A stretch of DNA of 64,000 nt from Cutibacterium acnes (lineage in GTDB: Bacteria > Actinomycetota > Actinomycetes > Propionibacteriales > Propionibacteriaceae). The notes under the pieces are model-generated. The model was not told where the DNA came from and did no database searches. It saw only the letters and a program-made list of their open reading frames with translations. Made by a program: the position numbers and the translations under genes. The stretch lies in assembly GCF_003030305.1 (NCBI RefSeq), contig NZ_CP023676.1, positions 992,001 through 1,056,000 on the forward strand. Reading direction: 5' to 3'. Shown here piece after piece: positions 44,653 through 54,637 of the stretch (positions within the stretch are counted from its first letter, which is position 1; every line of letters begins with the position of its first letter).

Positions 44653-45617
44653 CGCCGCTCTTTCTCGGCCTACCTGAGGTCAAGTCGCCGTGGGTGCCCT
44701 GGCTGTTGCTGCTCGTCCCGGTGCTGCTGGTCTTCTACATCTGGGCGTCGCATCGCAGCCGATCTACGGCGATGAGATTTACCAATACCGCCATCCTTGG
44801 CGCGGTGATGAGTAAGCAGCCGCAGTGGAAGAGGCACATCGCCGTTGCTGCTGCTTTGCTATGCGTGGCAACTACCACTGTTGCATGGGCTCGGCCGATG
44901 GGTATCGAACAGGTGCCGCGCAACCGCGCCACTATCGTTGTTGCCATCGACTCATCTTTGTCGATGAAAGCTGACGACGTTTCCCCCACTCGTCTCGCCG
45001 CGGCCAAGGCCAAGGCCAAGGATTTCATCAATAGTCTTCCGACCGGATTCAATGTCGCAGTGGTGAGCATTTCCGAGCATCCGGAGATTCGGATGCCACC
45101 GTCGACCGACCGGCCTACCGTGTTACGTGCTGTTGACGGGATCGAGCTGCAGGATGGCACTGCGCTGGGTGGCGCCATCGATAAGTCTCTTGAAGCCGTC
45201 AAGATGGCTCCCGGGGGGTCTAAAAATCCGGCTCCGGCCGCCATTGTCATGCTCAGTGATGGGGATAATACCCAAGGCGGTTCTCCCCTGGTGGCGGCCA
45301 ACCGAGCTGCCGCGGCCAAAGTCCCGGTGTACACCATCGCCTTTGGTACCGAGACCGGGTATGTCGACCTTAACGGGCAGCGAGAGAGAGTTGCACCCGA
45401 TACCAAACTCTTATCTACTGTCGCCGACCGTACTCACGCTAAATCGTGGACCGCCGACTCGGCGGACAAGCTCCAGGAGGTTTATCAGCAGGTGCACTCG
45501 TCGGTGGGTTACGAGCCGGTAAGAAAGGAAGTGACGGCAACGTGGGCTTTCTACGCCTTCTGCTTTGCCGTCGTCTCTGGGCTGGCCACCTTGTCAGTGG
45601 CGGTGAGATGGCCATGA
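44649..45617 (+). CDS. VWA-domain membrane protein (BatA-like) 1
   Basis: 322 aa: two N-terminal transmembrane segments (about 15-33 and 60-80), a periplasm-side von Willebrand A domain with MIDAS motif AIDSSLSM, and a C-terminal transmembrane segment. It resembles BatA-type proteins of MoxR operons. GTG overlaps the DUF58 stop. Its C-terminus overlaps the next, paralogous gene. Confidence 0.88.
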   Translation: MTPLFLGLPEVKSPWVPWLLLLVPVLLVFYIWASHRSRSTAMRFTNTAILGAVMSKQPQWKRHIAVAAALLCVATTTVAWARPMGIEQVPRNRATIVVAIDSSLSMKADDVSPTRLAAAKAKAKDFINSLPTGFNVAVVSISEHPEIRMPPSTDRPTVLRAVDGIELQDGTALGGAIDKSLEAVKMAPGGSKNPAPAAIVMLSDGDNTQGGSPLVAANRAAAAKVPVYTIAFGTETGYVDLNGQRERVAPDTKLLSTVADRTHAKSWTADSADKLQEVYQQVHSSVGYEPVRKEVTATWAFYAFCFAVVSGLATLSVAVRWP

Positions 45618-46570
45618 TGACCCTGATTGCTTTTGGACGCCCTGGACGACTGTGGTGGCTCGTGGTGCCGGTAGTCTTCCTCGCTGTTTACCTTGTAGTG
45701 GTGATGTGGCGTCGCCAGCCGCACCAGGGTCGGAATGAGTTGAAGCGGTTGTTGCCTAGCTCGCGGCCGTGGAAGCAGCATCTGGCGATGGGGTTGTCAG
45801 TACTCTCGATGGCCATCATAGTGTTGGCATTCGCCCAGCCAAAGGCCTACCACGAGGTACCGAGAGATCGAGCGACTGTCGTTGTTGCTATTGACGTGTC
45901 GCGCTCAATGGTGGCGACGGACGTTGAACCCTCTCGACTTTCCGCTGCTAAGACTGCTGCGAAGGATTTCCTGGGGGATTTGCCGCCACGGTTCAATGTC
46001 TCCTTGGTGAAGTTCGCAGCATCTGCTCAGGTCGTGGTACCCCCCACGACCGATCGTGCCGCCGTATCGACTGCGATCACGAACCTCCAGGTGCTGCCAT
46101 CTACCGCGATCGGCGAGGGGATTTATTCCTCCCTCAACGCTCTCAAACTGGTTCCGGACGATCCGAAACATCCCGGACAGAAGCCACCAGCGGCGATCGT
46201 GCTCCTTTCTGACGGTGCAACGAATGTTGGCCGTCCTTCTCTTGAAGCAGCCAAGGAAGCCGGACGTCAGCATGTGCCGGTGTACACCATCGCTTACGGC
46301 ACCGCGGGCGGGTATGTCGTCGAAGGTGGCCAGCGTCAGCCTGTTCCTGTTAACCACTATGAGTTGGCGGCGATAGCGAAGGCCTCCGGAGGCGAGAAGT
46401 TCTCCGCAGAGTCCTTAGGTCAGTTGTCAGACGTCTATAAGTCCATCGCCCAATCGGTGGGATATGAGAAGGTTTTCGGGGAAGTGACTGACAAGTACGT
46501 TGGCGTCGCCTTAGCTCTCGTGGTGCTGACGGCGGCCTCCGTCATCAGTTTATGCGCCCGTTGGCCCTAA
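45614..46570 (+). CDS. VWA-domain membrane protein (BatA-like) 2
   Basis: Paralogue of the preceding gene, 318 aa with the same TM-TM-VWA-TM plan; MIDAS AIDVSRSM and a shared block PVYTIAYGTAGGYV versus PVYTIAFGTETGYV. Tandem duplication is evident. ATG 45614 is chosen because GGTGAG is about 7 nt upstream; ATG 45608 and 45617 are in frame. Last clear member of the moxR operon. Confidence 0.87.
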   Translation: MMTLIAFGRPGRLWWLVVPVVFLAVYLVVVMWRRQPHQGRNELKRLLPSSRPWKQHLAMGLSVLSMAIIVLAFAQPKAYHEVPRDRATVVVAIDVSRSMVATDVEPSRLSAAKTAAKDFLGDLPPRFNVSLVKFAASAQVVVPPTTDRAAVSTAITNLQVLPSTAIGEGIYSSLNALKLVPDDPKHPGQKPPAAIVLLSDGATNVGRPSLEAAKEAGRQHVPVYTIAYGTAGGYVVEGGQRQPVPVNHYELAAIAKASGGEKFSAESLGQLSDVYKSIAQSVGYEKVFGEVTDKYVGVALALVVLTAASVISLCARWP

Positions 46571-46618
46571 TCCCTTGCCTCCAGAGTAGATTCGTTGGCG
46601 TCTTGTAAGGAGTTTCCC

Positions 46619-47335
46619 ATGAGTATGGCTGACAACCTAGCGGCGGTGCGTACCCGCATTGATGATGCCTGCCGAGCTTGTGATCGAAATCCCGGCGAGG
46701 TGTCGTTGCTACCAGTCTCCAAAACCAAGCCTCCCAGCATGGTCGATGAGGCGTATCGGGCTGGCTACCGGCTTTTCGGCGAAAACAAGGTGCAAGATGC
46801 ACTCGCGAAATCTGAACTCATGGATGCCAATCACCCCGGGCTGGAATGGTCCATCATCGGCGGCTTGCAGACCAACAAGGCCAAATACGTGGCCCGCTTC
46901 GCCACCGAGTTTCAAGCCCTCGATTCGCTCAAGATTGCCCATGAACTCGACAAGAGGTTACAAAAGGAAGGACGTCAACTACGGGTATTGGTCCAGGTGA
47001 ATTCCTCGGCTGAGCCTCAAAAATCTGGGATCGCTCCCGAGGAAGCTGTCGACTTCGCCCGTGAACTGGCCGCCTTTGATTCTCTCGATGTGCGCGGGCT
47101 CATGACGGTGGCGCTCAATAGTTCTGACCAGCGGGCCGTGGCCGACTGTTTTGACCTCGTTGTCGCAACTCAAGAGAAGCTGCGCCAGGAGGCGGGCGAT
47201 ACTAGCGACTGGTCCGAATTGTCCATGGGAATGTCAGGGGATCTGGAGATCGCCATTGCTCATGGTTCCACCCAGGTACGTATCGGCACTGACATCTTCG
47301 GCGCTCGCGATCCGGCACGGACATGGCGTCCGTAA
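46619..47335 (+). CDS. YggS family PLP-binding protein
   Basis: Alanine-racemase-like TIM barrel of 238 aa without racemase activity, involved in PLP homeostasis. The PLP Lys is in LLPVSKTKP (about residue 37), with the family motifs GENKVQD, WSIIGGLQTNKAK and LSMGMSGDLEIAI. Strong TAAGGAG before ATG 46619. It follows the moxR operon by 48 bp; in many actinobacteria YggS is near ftsZ, which is not the case here. Confidence 0.93.
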   Translation: MSMADNLAAVRTRIDDACRACDRNPGEVSLLPVSKTKPPSMVDEAYRAGYRLFGENKVQDALAKSELMDANHPGLEWSIIGGLQTNKAKYVARFATEFQALDSLKIAHELDKRLQKEGRQLRVLVQVNSSAEPQKSGIAPEEAVDFARELAAFDSLDVRGLMTVALNSSDQRAVADCFDLVVATQEKLRQEAGDTSDWSELSMGMSGDLEIAIAHGSTQVRIGTDIFGARDPARTWRP

Positions 47336-47412
47336 GTTCAGTCGTCTATCGTTATCGATAAGTCCGTACCGCACCACTGCAGGGGAAGGCACGTGGTACC
47401 GGGAGGACGACC

Positions 47413-47910
47413 GTGGAAACGACACAGCTGGCCAGTGGAACTCTCTTTATTCACTCGGCTTCGACGGCATTGCGCAGCCATATTGAATGGGCAGCCGATG
47501 CCGCGTTTGTCATGCCCGCGCCGCTGCGGTGGACCAGCCAACCAGTAGAACCGGGTACTTGGAGAGCAGAATCGGCGTGGTGTGGTGACGTCGTTGATGC
47601 CCGCACGTTCATTTCCACGCTTGCCGCCTGGCAGCGGGTGCGGGTCGAGCTGACCGTCGAAACAGGGGCTGCCCCGCATCGCTGGAGCGTCACTCCCGAT
47701 CTGGGTATTTTTTCCGCGCCCATCGATGAGGCCGGCTCGGTTCTCGTTGATGAGATGAGGTTACGTTCGGCGATTACCGCTGCACGTCGCACTGGGCTAC
47801 GTCTCGACGATGAGATTTGCGACTTGCTGGGCGAGCCGTGGGACGTTGAGCTGGAACCATATCGAGCCTGTGACCCGTCGCTGCAGGTGCCGTGGCTGTC
47901 TGCCGGGTAA
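47413..47910 (+). CDS. DUF3145 protein
   Basis: A 165-aa actinobacterial protein of unknown function beginning with the family pattern LFIHSASTALRSHIEWA and containing DEMRLRSAITAARR. GTG start with GGAGG upstream. It is convergent with fabF; proximity to fatty-acid synthesis genes is typical of this family, which suggests a link but not a role. Confidence 0.8.
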   Translation: METTQLASGTLFIHSASTALRSHIEWAADAAFVMPAPLRWTSQPVEPGTWRAESAWCGDVVDARTFISTLAAWQRVRVELTVETGAAPHRWSVTPDLGIFSAPIDEAGSVLVDEMRLRSAITAARRTGLRLDDEICDLLGEPWDVELEPYRACDPSLQVPWLSAG

Positions 47911-47952
47911 CAGGGGCTGCTCGGTCGGGAGTCCAAGGACGAGGAACCATGA

Positions 47953-47983
47953 GAGGGGGCTGATCACGATGACCAGCCCCCTC
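47953..47983. terminator. bidirectional terminator between DUF3145 gene and fabF
   Basis: The 10-bp perfect arms GAGGGGGCTG and CAGCCCCCTC flank an 11-nt loop, in the 85-bp spacer between convergent genes. Confidence 0.75.
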
Positions 47984-47995
47984 ATCCCATGGATG

Positions 47996-49267
47996 TCAGC
48001 GAGTGGCGTTGGTGTTAGTGAACGCCAAGGTGACGTTGTGCCCTCCGAACCCGAAAGAGTTATTAAGAGCAGCCAGATCACCGTCGGGTAGGTCGGTCGT
48101 CTCGGTGACGACGTTGATTTCCAAGCCCTCTTCGAGGTGTTCGACGTTGATGGTGCCAGGCACCTGACGCTTCAGTAGGGCCATCACCGCTGCGAAGGAT
48201 TCCAAAGCCCCAGCTCCACCTAACAGGTGTCCCGTCATCGACTTGGTGCCGTTGACAAGCACCTGGTCAGTGGCTTTCTCTAGGACCGCGGCGATGGAGT
48301 GGGCCTCCGCAGTGTCACCGAGTGGGGTCGAGGTGGCGTGGGCGTTGACGTGGTTGACGTCGGAGGGGGATAGCCCGGCGGATGCAAGAGCCTTGTGCAT
48401 CGCGGATGCCTGGCCGGAACCAGTGGGATCTGGCTGAACGATATCGTGCGAATCAGCCGAAATACCGGATCCGGCAAGAGTGCCGTAGATCTTTGCCCCG
48501 CGGGCTTGAGCATGCTCGAGTGTCTCAATGACCATGATCGCCGCTCCCTCGCCGATGACGAAGCCGTCACGATCAACGTCCCATGGACGTGAAGCGTGCT
48601 CAGGATCGTCGTTGCGAGTCGACAAGGCTTTCATTTGGGCGAAAGCGGCCACCGGCAACGGATGGATGATAGCCTCGGCGCCGCCGACGACGGCAATATC
48701 GGCTCGCCCCAGATGAAGCTGATCCAGGCCGAGCGAGATTGCTTCGGAAGATGAAGCGCAAGCCGAAACGGGGGTATGGACGCCGGCCTTGGCATGCACC
48801 ATCAAGCCAATATTGGCCGCCGGTGCATTGGCCATTAGCATCGGGACGGTAAAGGGACTAACCCGTTTGAAGCCCTTGTCTTTCTGAATGTCCCACTGGC
48901 CGAGCAAAGAGTGCAGGCCACCAATACCGGTAGCGCAGCACACCACCAAGCGTTCGGGGTCGATGCCGTTGGAACCGGAGTTGTCGTCGGCTTCGGGAAG
49001 CTCCAGGCCGGCGTCGGCCCAGGCCTCCTTGGCAGCGACAAGGGCCAGCTGGCTTGAGCGGTCTAGACGGCGAGCCTGTGGACGGGGCAGGTGGTTGGCC
49101 GGATCATCGACCGCCGGTGCGGCGAATTTGACGGGAACGTCGTCAATCCAGTCGAAGTCGAGGGTGTGTACCCCGTTTCGCCCTTCCAGCAGCCCCTGCC
49201 AGGTGCTAGGGGCGTCGGGTCCCAACGGTGTGGTGGTCCCGAAACCAGTGATGACGACGTCGCTCAT
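47996..49267 (-). CDS. fabF: beta-ketoacyl-ACP synthase II
   Basis: Elongating condensing enzyme of type II fatty-acid synthesis, 423 aa. The catalytic Cys is in SACASSSEA (near 171), the His residues in VNAHATSTPLGD and MTGHLLGGAGALE. ATG 49267 with GGAG upstream; the open frame to 49564 overlaps acpP and is ignored. Last gene of fabD-fabH-acpP-fabF, transcribed leftward. Confidence 0.94.
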   Translation of the reverse strand: MSDVVITGFGTTTPLGPDAPSTWQGLLEGRNGVHTLDFDWIDDVPVKFAAPAVDDPANHLPRPQARRLDRSSQLALVAAKEAWADAGLELPEADDNSGSNGIDPERLVVCCATGIGGLHSLLGQWDIQKDKGFKRVSPFTVPMLMANAPAANIGLMVHAKAGVHTPVSACASSSEAISLGLDQLHLGRADIAVVGGAEAIIHPLPVAAFAQMKALSTRNDDPEHASRPWDVDRDGFVIGEGAAIMVIETLEHAQARGAKIYGTLAGSGISADSHDIVQPDPTGSGQASAMHKALASAGLSPSDVNHVNAHATSTPLGDTAEAHSIAAVLEKATDQVLVNGTKSMTGHLLGGAGALESFAAVMALLKRQVPGTINVEHLEEGLEINVVTETTDLPDGDLAALNNSFGFGGHNVTLAFTNTNATR

Positions 49268-49340
49268 GAGTTCTCCAGTATCGGTGGATGGGTTATGTGG
49301 GCCGCAGTCCGGGGCCGGCGAGCCCCGGACGCCGTGGAAG

Positions 49341-49586
49341 TCAGCTCTGGTGCTCGATGATGTAGTTGACGGCGTCGCCAACGATCTTGATGTTCTTGGA
49401 CTCTTCGTCAGGGATCTCAACGCCGAACTTCTCGTCGCAGGCGTAGATGATCTCGACCATGGACAGCGAGTCGACGTCGAGGTCGTCAACGAAGGACTTC
49501 TCAAAGGTGACCTCGGACTGGTCGACACCAGTGATGTCATTGACGATGTCAGCCATGTCGGCAAGGATCTGGTCTTTGTCAGCCAT
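49341..49586 (-). CDS. acpP: acyl carrier protein
   Basis: 81 aa, acidic; the phosphopantetheine Ser is S40 in DDLDVDSLSMVEI. Carries acyl chains between FabD, FabH and FabF. Sits between fabH and fabF, as in streptomycetes. ATG 49586. Confidence 0.95.
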   Translation of the reverse strand: MADKDQILADMADIVNDITGVDQSEVTFEKSFVDDLDVDSLSMVEIIYACDEKFGVEIPDEESKNIKIVGDAVNYIIEHQS

Positions 49587-49668
49587 GATGATTGTTCCTC
49601 TTCTTGTCGTTATCCTCGGGCTGTGCGCCCGAAGTCTGTGGGTGTTTTTCTCGTGATGAACGTGGGGT

Positions 49669-50667
49669 TCAGGGGAGGCGGATGACTTGGCCGGCGTAGA
49701 CCAGCCCGGCTCCGAATCCGATGATGAGGGCGAGGTCCCCGCTGTGGGCCTGTCCACGCTGAAGCATACGGTCAATAGCGATCGGCACGGATGCGGCGGA
49801 GGTGTTTCCCATATCCGCGATGTCGTGACACACCGTCACTGACTCAGGCAGCTTGAGGTGGCGGGACACGACGTCGGTAATCCGGTCGTTAGCCTGATGG
49901 GGGATGAAGACATCGAGGTCGGCGGGGGTGATTCCGGCCTCGGCGATGGCCTCGGCGGCGCGCTTGGCGACGTCAGTCATAGCCCACTTGAAGACCGCGC
50001 GACCTTCCATGCGAATGAGGGGGTGAATCTTGTTGGGATCAGCGCTAGCCGTCGGCCAGTCCTCGAGCTCGATAGTTTTGAGCTGATCAGAGCGAGATCC
50101 CCACACCACCGGGCCGATCCCCGGCTCATCGCTGGCACCGATGATTGCGGCACCAGCCCCGTCAGAGAAGAGGAAGGCGGTGGAGCGGTCGTCAAGATTC
50201 GTCATTTCCGAGAGCTTCTCGACGCCGATAACGAGGACGTAATTCGCCGATCCGGTGCGGATCATTGAGTCAGCCAGAGCGGTTGAGTAGCAAAACCCAG
50301 CACATGCGCCGTTGAGGTCAAACGCAGCAGCGTCACCCAAGCCGAGCTCCCGGGCGATGTAAGCCGCCAAGCTGGGGGAAGGACGATGATGTGACACGGT
50401 CGCCACGATGATGGCATCGATCTGGGATGCCTCCAGCCCGGATCGCTCTAGGGCGGTACGCGCGGCTGTGGTGCCCATGGACGCCACAGTCTCAGAGTTG
50501 GTGGCCCAGCGCCGCTCGGTAATGCCGGTACGCTGTTCGATCCACTCTGGGGTGGAGTCGATGAGCGTGCACATCTCCTTGTTGGTGACTACTCGCGATC
50601 CGCGAGCTGATCCGGTGGACAGGAATTTCGAGTAGCCGTGGACGGGACGGGTCTTGATGGCCGTCAT
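49669..50667 (-). CDS. fabH: beta-ketoacyl-ACP synthase III
   Basis: Initiating condensing enzyme, 332 aa. Catalytic triad: Cys in [10 protein letters not shown], His in [10 protein letters not shown], Asn in MGNTSAAS. In propionibacteria branched-chain primers are expected, but specificity is not readable here. ATG 50667 overlaps the fabD stop (ATGA); the longer frame to 50856 lies in fabD. Confidence 0.94.
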
Positions 50668-51596
50668 GCATTCTCCTTGCTGGAGTGAGTCGTGATGAAC
50701 TCGCGGGCAGCCGGGATCTGATCGGGGGTGTTGAGGTTGAACAACTCCACTCCCTTCAAGTTGCGCTTGGCGATGCCTGTCAGTGTTCCGGCGGGCGTGA
50801 GTTCGAGCAGTCCGGTGATATTGCGCTGAGCCATGGTGTCCATGCACAGGTCCCATCGCACCGGATGGGCCACCTGCTGGACCAGACGATCAGCGAATTC
50901 GCGACCATCTGCGACGACGGCTCCGTCAAGGTTGGACAGCAGGGCCACCGTCGGGATCGTGGTCGGCATGGCAGCGGCTACTTCGCGCAGGTGATCGACC
51001 GCCGGTTCCATATGAGCCGTGTGGAAGGCCCCCGCGACCGACAACGGGAAGAGTCGGGTACGAGACGGCGGCTCGGCTGCGAAAGCTTCGAGCTGTTCGA
51101 CGGTGCCTGCGGCTACGATCTGGCCTTTGCCATTGTGGTTGGCTGGGGTGAGCCCAGCGGCTTTAATGGCGGTCAGCACCTCGTCGGCATCGCCCCCGAT
51201 GACAGCAGTCATGGAGGTGGCAGTGCGTGACGCGGCCTCGGCCATGGCCCGACCGCGCTCGCGCACAAGAACCATGGCGGCTTCGGCAGAGAAAGCCCCA
51301 GCAGCAGCGCCAGCGGCAATCTCCCCGACAGAGTGGCCGGCGAGCAGGTCGGCCTGAGAGAAAATCTTGGGATCAACTGACCAGGCTGTGGCCAGCGCGG
51401 CGGCGACCAGCAGTGGCTGGGCAACCGCAGTGTCCTTGATGGTTGCCTCGTCGGAAGTCGTGCCATGGGTCACCAGATCGATATCTGCCACTGCTGAGAG
51501 CCACGCAAGGTGGTCAGAGAAAGTGGCGTCTGACATCCAATCCGACAGGAATCCTGGTTTCTGGGCCCCTTGGCCCGGAGCAACAATTGCAAGCAC
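50664..51596 (-). CDS. fabD: malonyl-CoA:ACP transacylase
   Basis: 310 aa. Nucleophile elbow [10 protein letters not shown] (Ser), catalytic His in [10 protein letters not shown]-terminal [12 protein letters not shown]. Loads malonate onto ACP. GTG 51596 is chosen because homology starts there; the open frame to 51665 adds an unconserved tail. First gene of the fab operon. Confidence 0.93.
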
Positions 51597-51724
51597 ATCC
51601 CCACTGTGCCCCCTTGAAGGGCCGGACGCGAGACAGGGAACCGACGAAGTACCCACGGTGGTCATTGTGGGATCCCCACAAAATGACAGGGGGGATCCTC
51701 CAAAGACCGGATGTGTGGGTCGTA

Positions 51725-52639
51725 TCAGGCGCGATTCTGAGCTTCCCGTCGTCCTAGGACGGCAGCAATGACGTCATTGATCGGAGTATCGACGCCGACC
51801 TCGTCACCCAATCGGGGGACAGCTCCTACCTGAGCAGCGTATTCGCTGGGGCGTCCAGCAAGGATGTCGCGCTGGAAGGAGGTTGTTGACGCGGGATCCT
51901 GCCCAGCAAGGAATGTGAGGTTCTTCTCGACGAAGTCGTCGGCGATCCTGGCGCTGTGAGCGCGAGCCACCTGAACAGTTTCGTCGATACACCGAGCGAA
52001 GACATCGCGGTAGGGACCAAGGAGGTCGCCCAAGGAGACGTCGAGTACTGCACCACAGGCTCCTTGGGGGACGACGGAACACATCTTGACCCACAAAGTG
52101 GTGGTGATGTTCTCCACGTCGGGAGAGGTGAGACCGCCCTTCCGGCAAGCCTCTCGCAACTCATTGACGAGGGTATTGGGGGAATCGTCAATGGTCGAGA
52201 CCTCGAACATTCGAGGGCCGCCCAGGTCCATAATCAGACCTGGCTCCACGATCTTGACCCACTGTCGGCATACCCCTGGTGCGACGTGCTCAGGGCCAAT
52301 AATCGCCGAAAGCTCGTGCGGCGCGATGACGCCATTTTGGGTGGTTACGACCAGGGTGTGGGGGCCCATAAGCGCGGGCAGGTATGTGCGTGCGGCCTCT
52401 GCAACTTGAAAAGTCTTGGTACATAGCAAGACGACGTCAACCTGGCCGATCTCGGCTGCGTCGTCAGTGACGGGTACATCAAGGGTCAACTCCGTATTGC
52501 CGACCAGGCGCAGGCCGTGCTCGCGGATGGCGATGAGGGTTTTGCCACGGGCGATGAAGGAGACGTCCATCCCGGCATCTGCGAGGGCCGCCCCGTAGAA
52601 ACCGCCGATGGCCCCGGCTCCGATGATTGCTGCTTTCAT
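51725..52639 (-). CDS. ApbA/PanE family ketopantoate reductase
   Basis: NADPH-dependent 2-dehydropantoate 2-reductase family, 304 aa. Rossmann motif GAGAIGGFYG at the N-terminus; TQNGV and the helical C-terminal domain with WVKMCSV. May serve pantothenate/CoA synthesis, but many family members have other substrates. ATG overlaps the stop of the upstream NifX-like gene, forming a two-gene unit. Confidence 0.82.
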   Translation of the reverse strand: MKAAIIGAGAIGGFYGAALADAGMDVSFIARGKTLIAIREHGLRLVGNTELTLDVPVTDDAAEIGQVDVVLLCTKTFQVAEAARTYLPALMGPHTLVVTTQNGVIAPHELSAIIGPEHVAPGVCRQWVKIVEPGLIMDLGGPRMFEVSTIDDSPNTLVNELREACRKGGLTSPDVENITTTLWVKMCSVVPQGACGAVLDVSLGDLLGPYRDVFARCIDETVQVARAHSARIADDFVEKNLTFLAGQDPASTTSFQRDILAGRPSEYAAQVGAVPRLGDEVGVDTPINDVIAAVLGRREAQNRA

Positions 52640-53001
52640 GATTCCTCCGTGCCCTTGGTGTCCGCATATGCCGAAATCATGGCGTGCTCCACTGATTCCC
52701 TAGCACGAGGCAACGTGGCCGGCAGTAACGGGACCTTCATCGCTGCCAGGGTGCGCTGCATTCCCATCCCAGCGTGGGTGGCGACGCATGCTACGACGTC
52801 GTGCTCACGCAGGAAGCGAACGATGCGGGCGTGGTGACGACGTTCAGTGCCCTCATTATGGAGGCGGTCCCACTCAACCTTAAAGGTGTGCCAGTCGGTG
52901 ACGTGACCGTCGTTGTCAACCTGTGCGACGGCTACCATAGGCGCCTTACCGAATCGTGGCTCCACTGAGCCGTCCGGACGAACGGGGATCATGACGTTCA
53001 T
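52636..53001 (-). CDS. NifX-like (dinitrogenase iron-molybdenum cofactor fold) protein
   Basis: A 121-aa single-domain protein: MIPVRPDGSVEPRFGKAPMVAVAQV at the start and ATHAGMGMQRTLAAMKV near residue 80 fit the NifX/NafY/IssA fold. No nitrogenase genes are here, so a Fe-S or metal-cluster binding role is only suggested. Overlaps panE by four bases. Confidence 0.65.
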   Translation of the reverse strand: MNVMIPVRPDGSVEPRFGKAPMVAVAQVDNDGHVTDWHTFKVEWDRLHNEGTERRHHARIVRFLREHDVVACVATHAGMGMQRTLAAMKVPLLPATLPRARESVEHAMISAYADTKGTEES

Positions 53002-53106
53002 AATGAGAGCCTAGCTCCCACGATGGCGAGTTCGGTGGCGGAAACGACCTGATGCGGTGTGCTGAGAGGCGCAGTGACGGCCGTGAGCTGTAGCGTTAGT
53101 GTCTTG

Positions 53107-53127
53107 ACCGAGCAATAGGCGCTCGGT
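53107..53127. promoter_or_regulatory. inverted repeat upstream of the sugar porter
   Basis: ACCGAGC-N7-GCTCGGT, perfect arms, overlapping a TTGACC (53104-53109) that may be a -35 element, 37 bp before the transporter ATG. Candidate operator or leader hairpin. Confidence 0.4.
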
Positions 53128-53163
53128 TGAGGTTTGCAATTCAGTTTTAGAGAAAGCGGTTTT

Positions 53164-54609
53164 ATGGCGTCGAATGGTCATGCGCGCGTAGAGATGAAGC
53201 CTGGTGATTCCGGGTCAGCTGGTGCGACGAGAAATAGTCAGACGAGCTGGGCCGTCTTCATTGCGGTGACGGCAGCAGCCCTGGGAATCACTTATGGTTA
53301 TGATATTTCTAATACCGCGGCCGCTTTGCAATTTGTACAGCGAGACTTTGGTATCTATAGCGCCATCAACACGGCCTCCGTGGTAGGTCAAATAGCAGGT
53401 GCCATTCTTGGCGGCCCTATGGCGAATGCCATCGGACGTAAGAAGTCAATGCTGGTTATCGCGGCTGGATATACTATTTTCGCTATCCTGACAGCAATCT
53501 CCCCGTCCGCTGGACTGTTCCTTGCTATGCGGGTTCTGTTGGGTATCACTATCGGGCTTTCCATTACCGTCGTGCCGGTGTTTATCGCCGAATCCGCTCC
53601 GGCGTCGCGGCGGGGCGGGCTGGCAACCGCGTATCAAGTGACGTGCGTCGTCGGAATCATCTTGGGGTACCTCGTCGGTTATTCCCTGCTGCCTACGGAC
53701 ACGTGGCGTTGGATTCTCGGTGTCGCAGCCGTCCCAGCATTTATTGTGCTCCTGATGCTTGTTCGCACCCAGGAAACCCCCTCCTGGTACATGCTCAAGG
53801 GGCGTGAAGATGAGGCTCGTCGTGCCATGGAGCGCATCGAGGTTGCTGAATTGGTTGAGCCGAGCCTCGATGAGATCCGCAACTCGTTGTCTTCTCGGCC
53901 CTCTGGATCTGTATGGGGGCGGTTGCGTGAGATGTTCCATGGGGGCATGGCTCGTGCCACGATCTTTGCTATCGTTCTGGGATTTTCAATCCAGATCACT
54001 GGAATTAATGCAACAATCTATTATGCGCCTGGAATCTATTCGCGAATGGGATTTACTGACACTGCGACAACCTATCTGGTGCCATCCTTGGTGCAGTTCC
54101 TATCATTGATAAGTGTTGTCATCTCGATGCTCGTTATTGATAAGGTAGGGCGTCGATTCGTTCTTATCACGGGAATATCTACGATGATTGTAGCGACTAT
54201 CGTGCTCATCGTGACATATTTGGCGAGTGGTTTTGAAGGTGCTGTTGCCGGTATTATTGGCCTCGTTGGGATGTCCCTTTTTACTATGGGGTTTACTTTC
54301 GGTTTCGGTTCCATCGTATGGGTTTACGCGGGTGAGATTTTCCCGGCTCGCTACCGCTCACTCGGTGCATCTCTGGTGCTTACGGCAGACTTGATCGCGA
54401 ATGCGATCACTGCCCAATTGGGAGCTGCGATGCTCGACGGTATCGGGCTGGCAGGAACATTCGGGGTCTACGGTGGGCTCCTCGTCGTTGCGCTGCTATT
54501 CCTGCTGAGGTACGCCCCGGAAACGTCCGGTCGCTCGCTTGAGGAGATCCAGGACTATTGGAACAACGGTGCTCGGTGGCCCAAGGCTGACTCGCCTTCG
54601 ATGGGGTGA
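53164..54609 (+). CDS. MFS sugar porter
   Basis: A 481-aa transporter with twelve transmembrane segments. Sugar-porter signatures: GYDISN in TM1, GRKKSM, PVFIAESAPASRRG, QITGINATIYYAP in TM7, DKVGRR, and PETSGRSLEEI near the C-terminus. Hexose, pentose or polyol:H+ symport is likely, substrate unknown. ATG 53164; ribosome binding site weak. It is placed within the fab-fasR-aceE block. Confidence 0.9.
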   Translation: MASNGHARVEMKPGDSGSAGATRNSQTSWAVFIAVTAAALGITYGYDISNTAAALQFVQRDFGIYSAINTASVVGQIAGAILGGPMANAIGRKKSMLVIAAGYTIFAILTAISPSAGLFLAMRVLLGITIGLSITVVPVFIAESAPASRRGGLATAYQVTCVVGIILGYLVGYSLLPTDTWRWILGVAAVPAFIVLLMLVRTQETPSWYMLKGREDEARRAMERIEVAELVEPSLDEIRNSLSSRPSGSVWGRLREMFHGGMARATIFAIVLGFSIQITGINATIYYAPGIYSRMGFTDTATTYLVPSLVQFLSLISVVISMLVIDKVGRRFVLITGISTMIVATIVLIVTYLASGFEGAVAGIIGLVGMSLFTMGFTFGFGSIVWVYAGEIFPARYRSLGASLVLTADLIANAITAQLGAAMLDGIGLAGTFGVYGGLLVVALLFLLRYAPETSGRSLEEIQDYWNNGARWPKADSPSMG

Positions 54610-54637
54610 GTGCGAGATGCGAGATGGGTTCACGGCG

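Noticed and set aside
52636-53001. Nitrogen-fixation gene
   Set aside because: The fold is NifX-like but no nif genes are present; such proteins are widespread in non-fixing bacteria.
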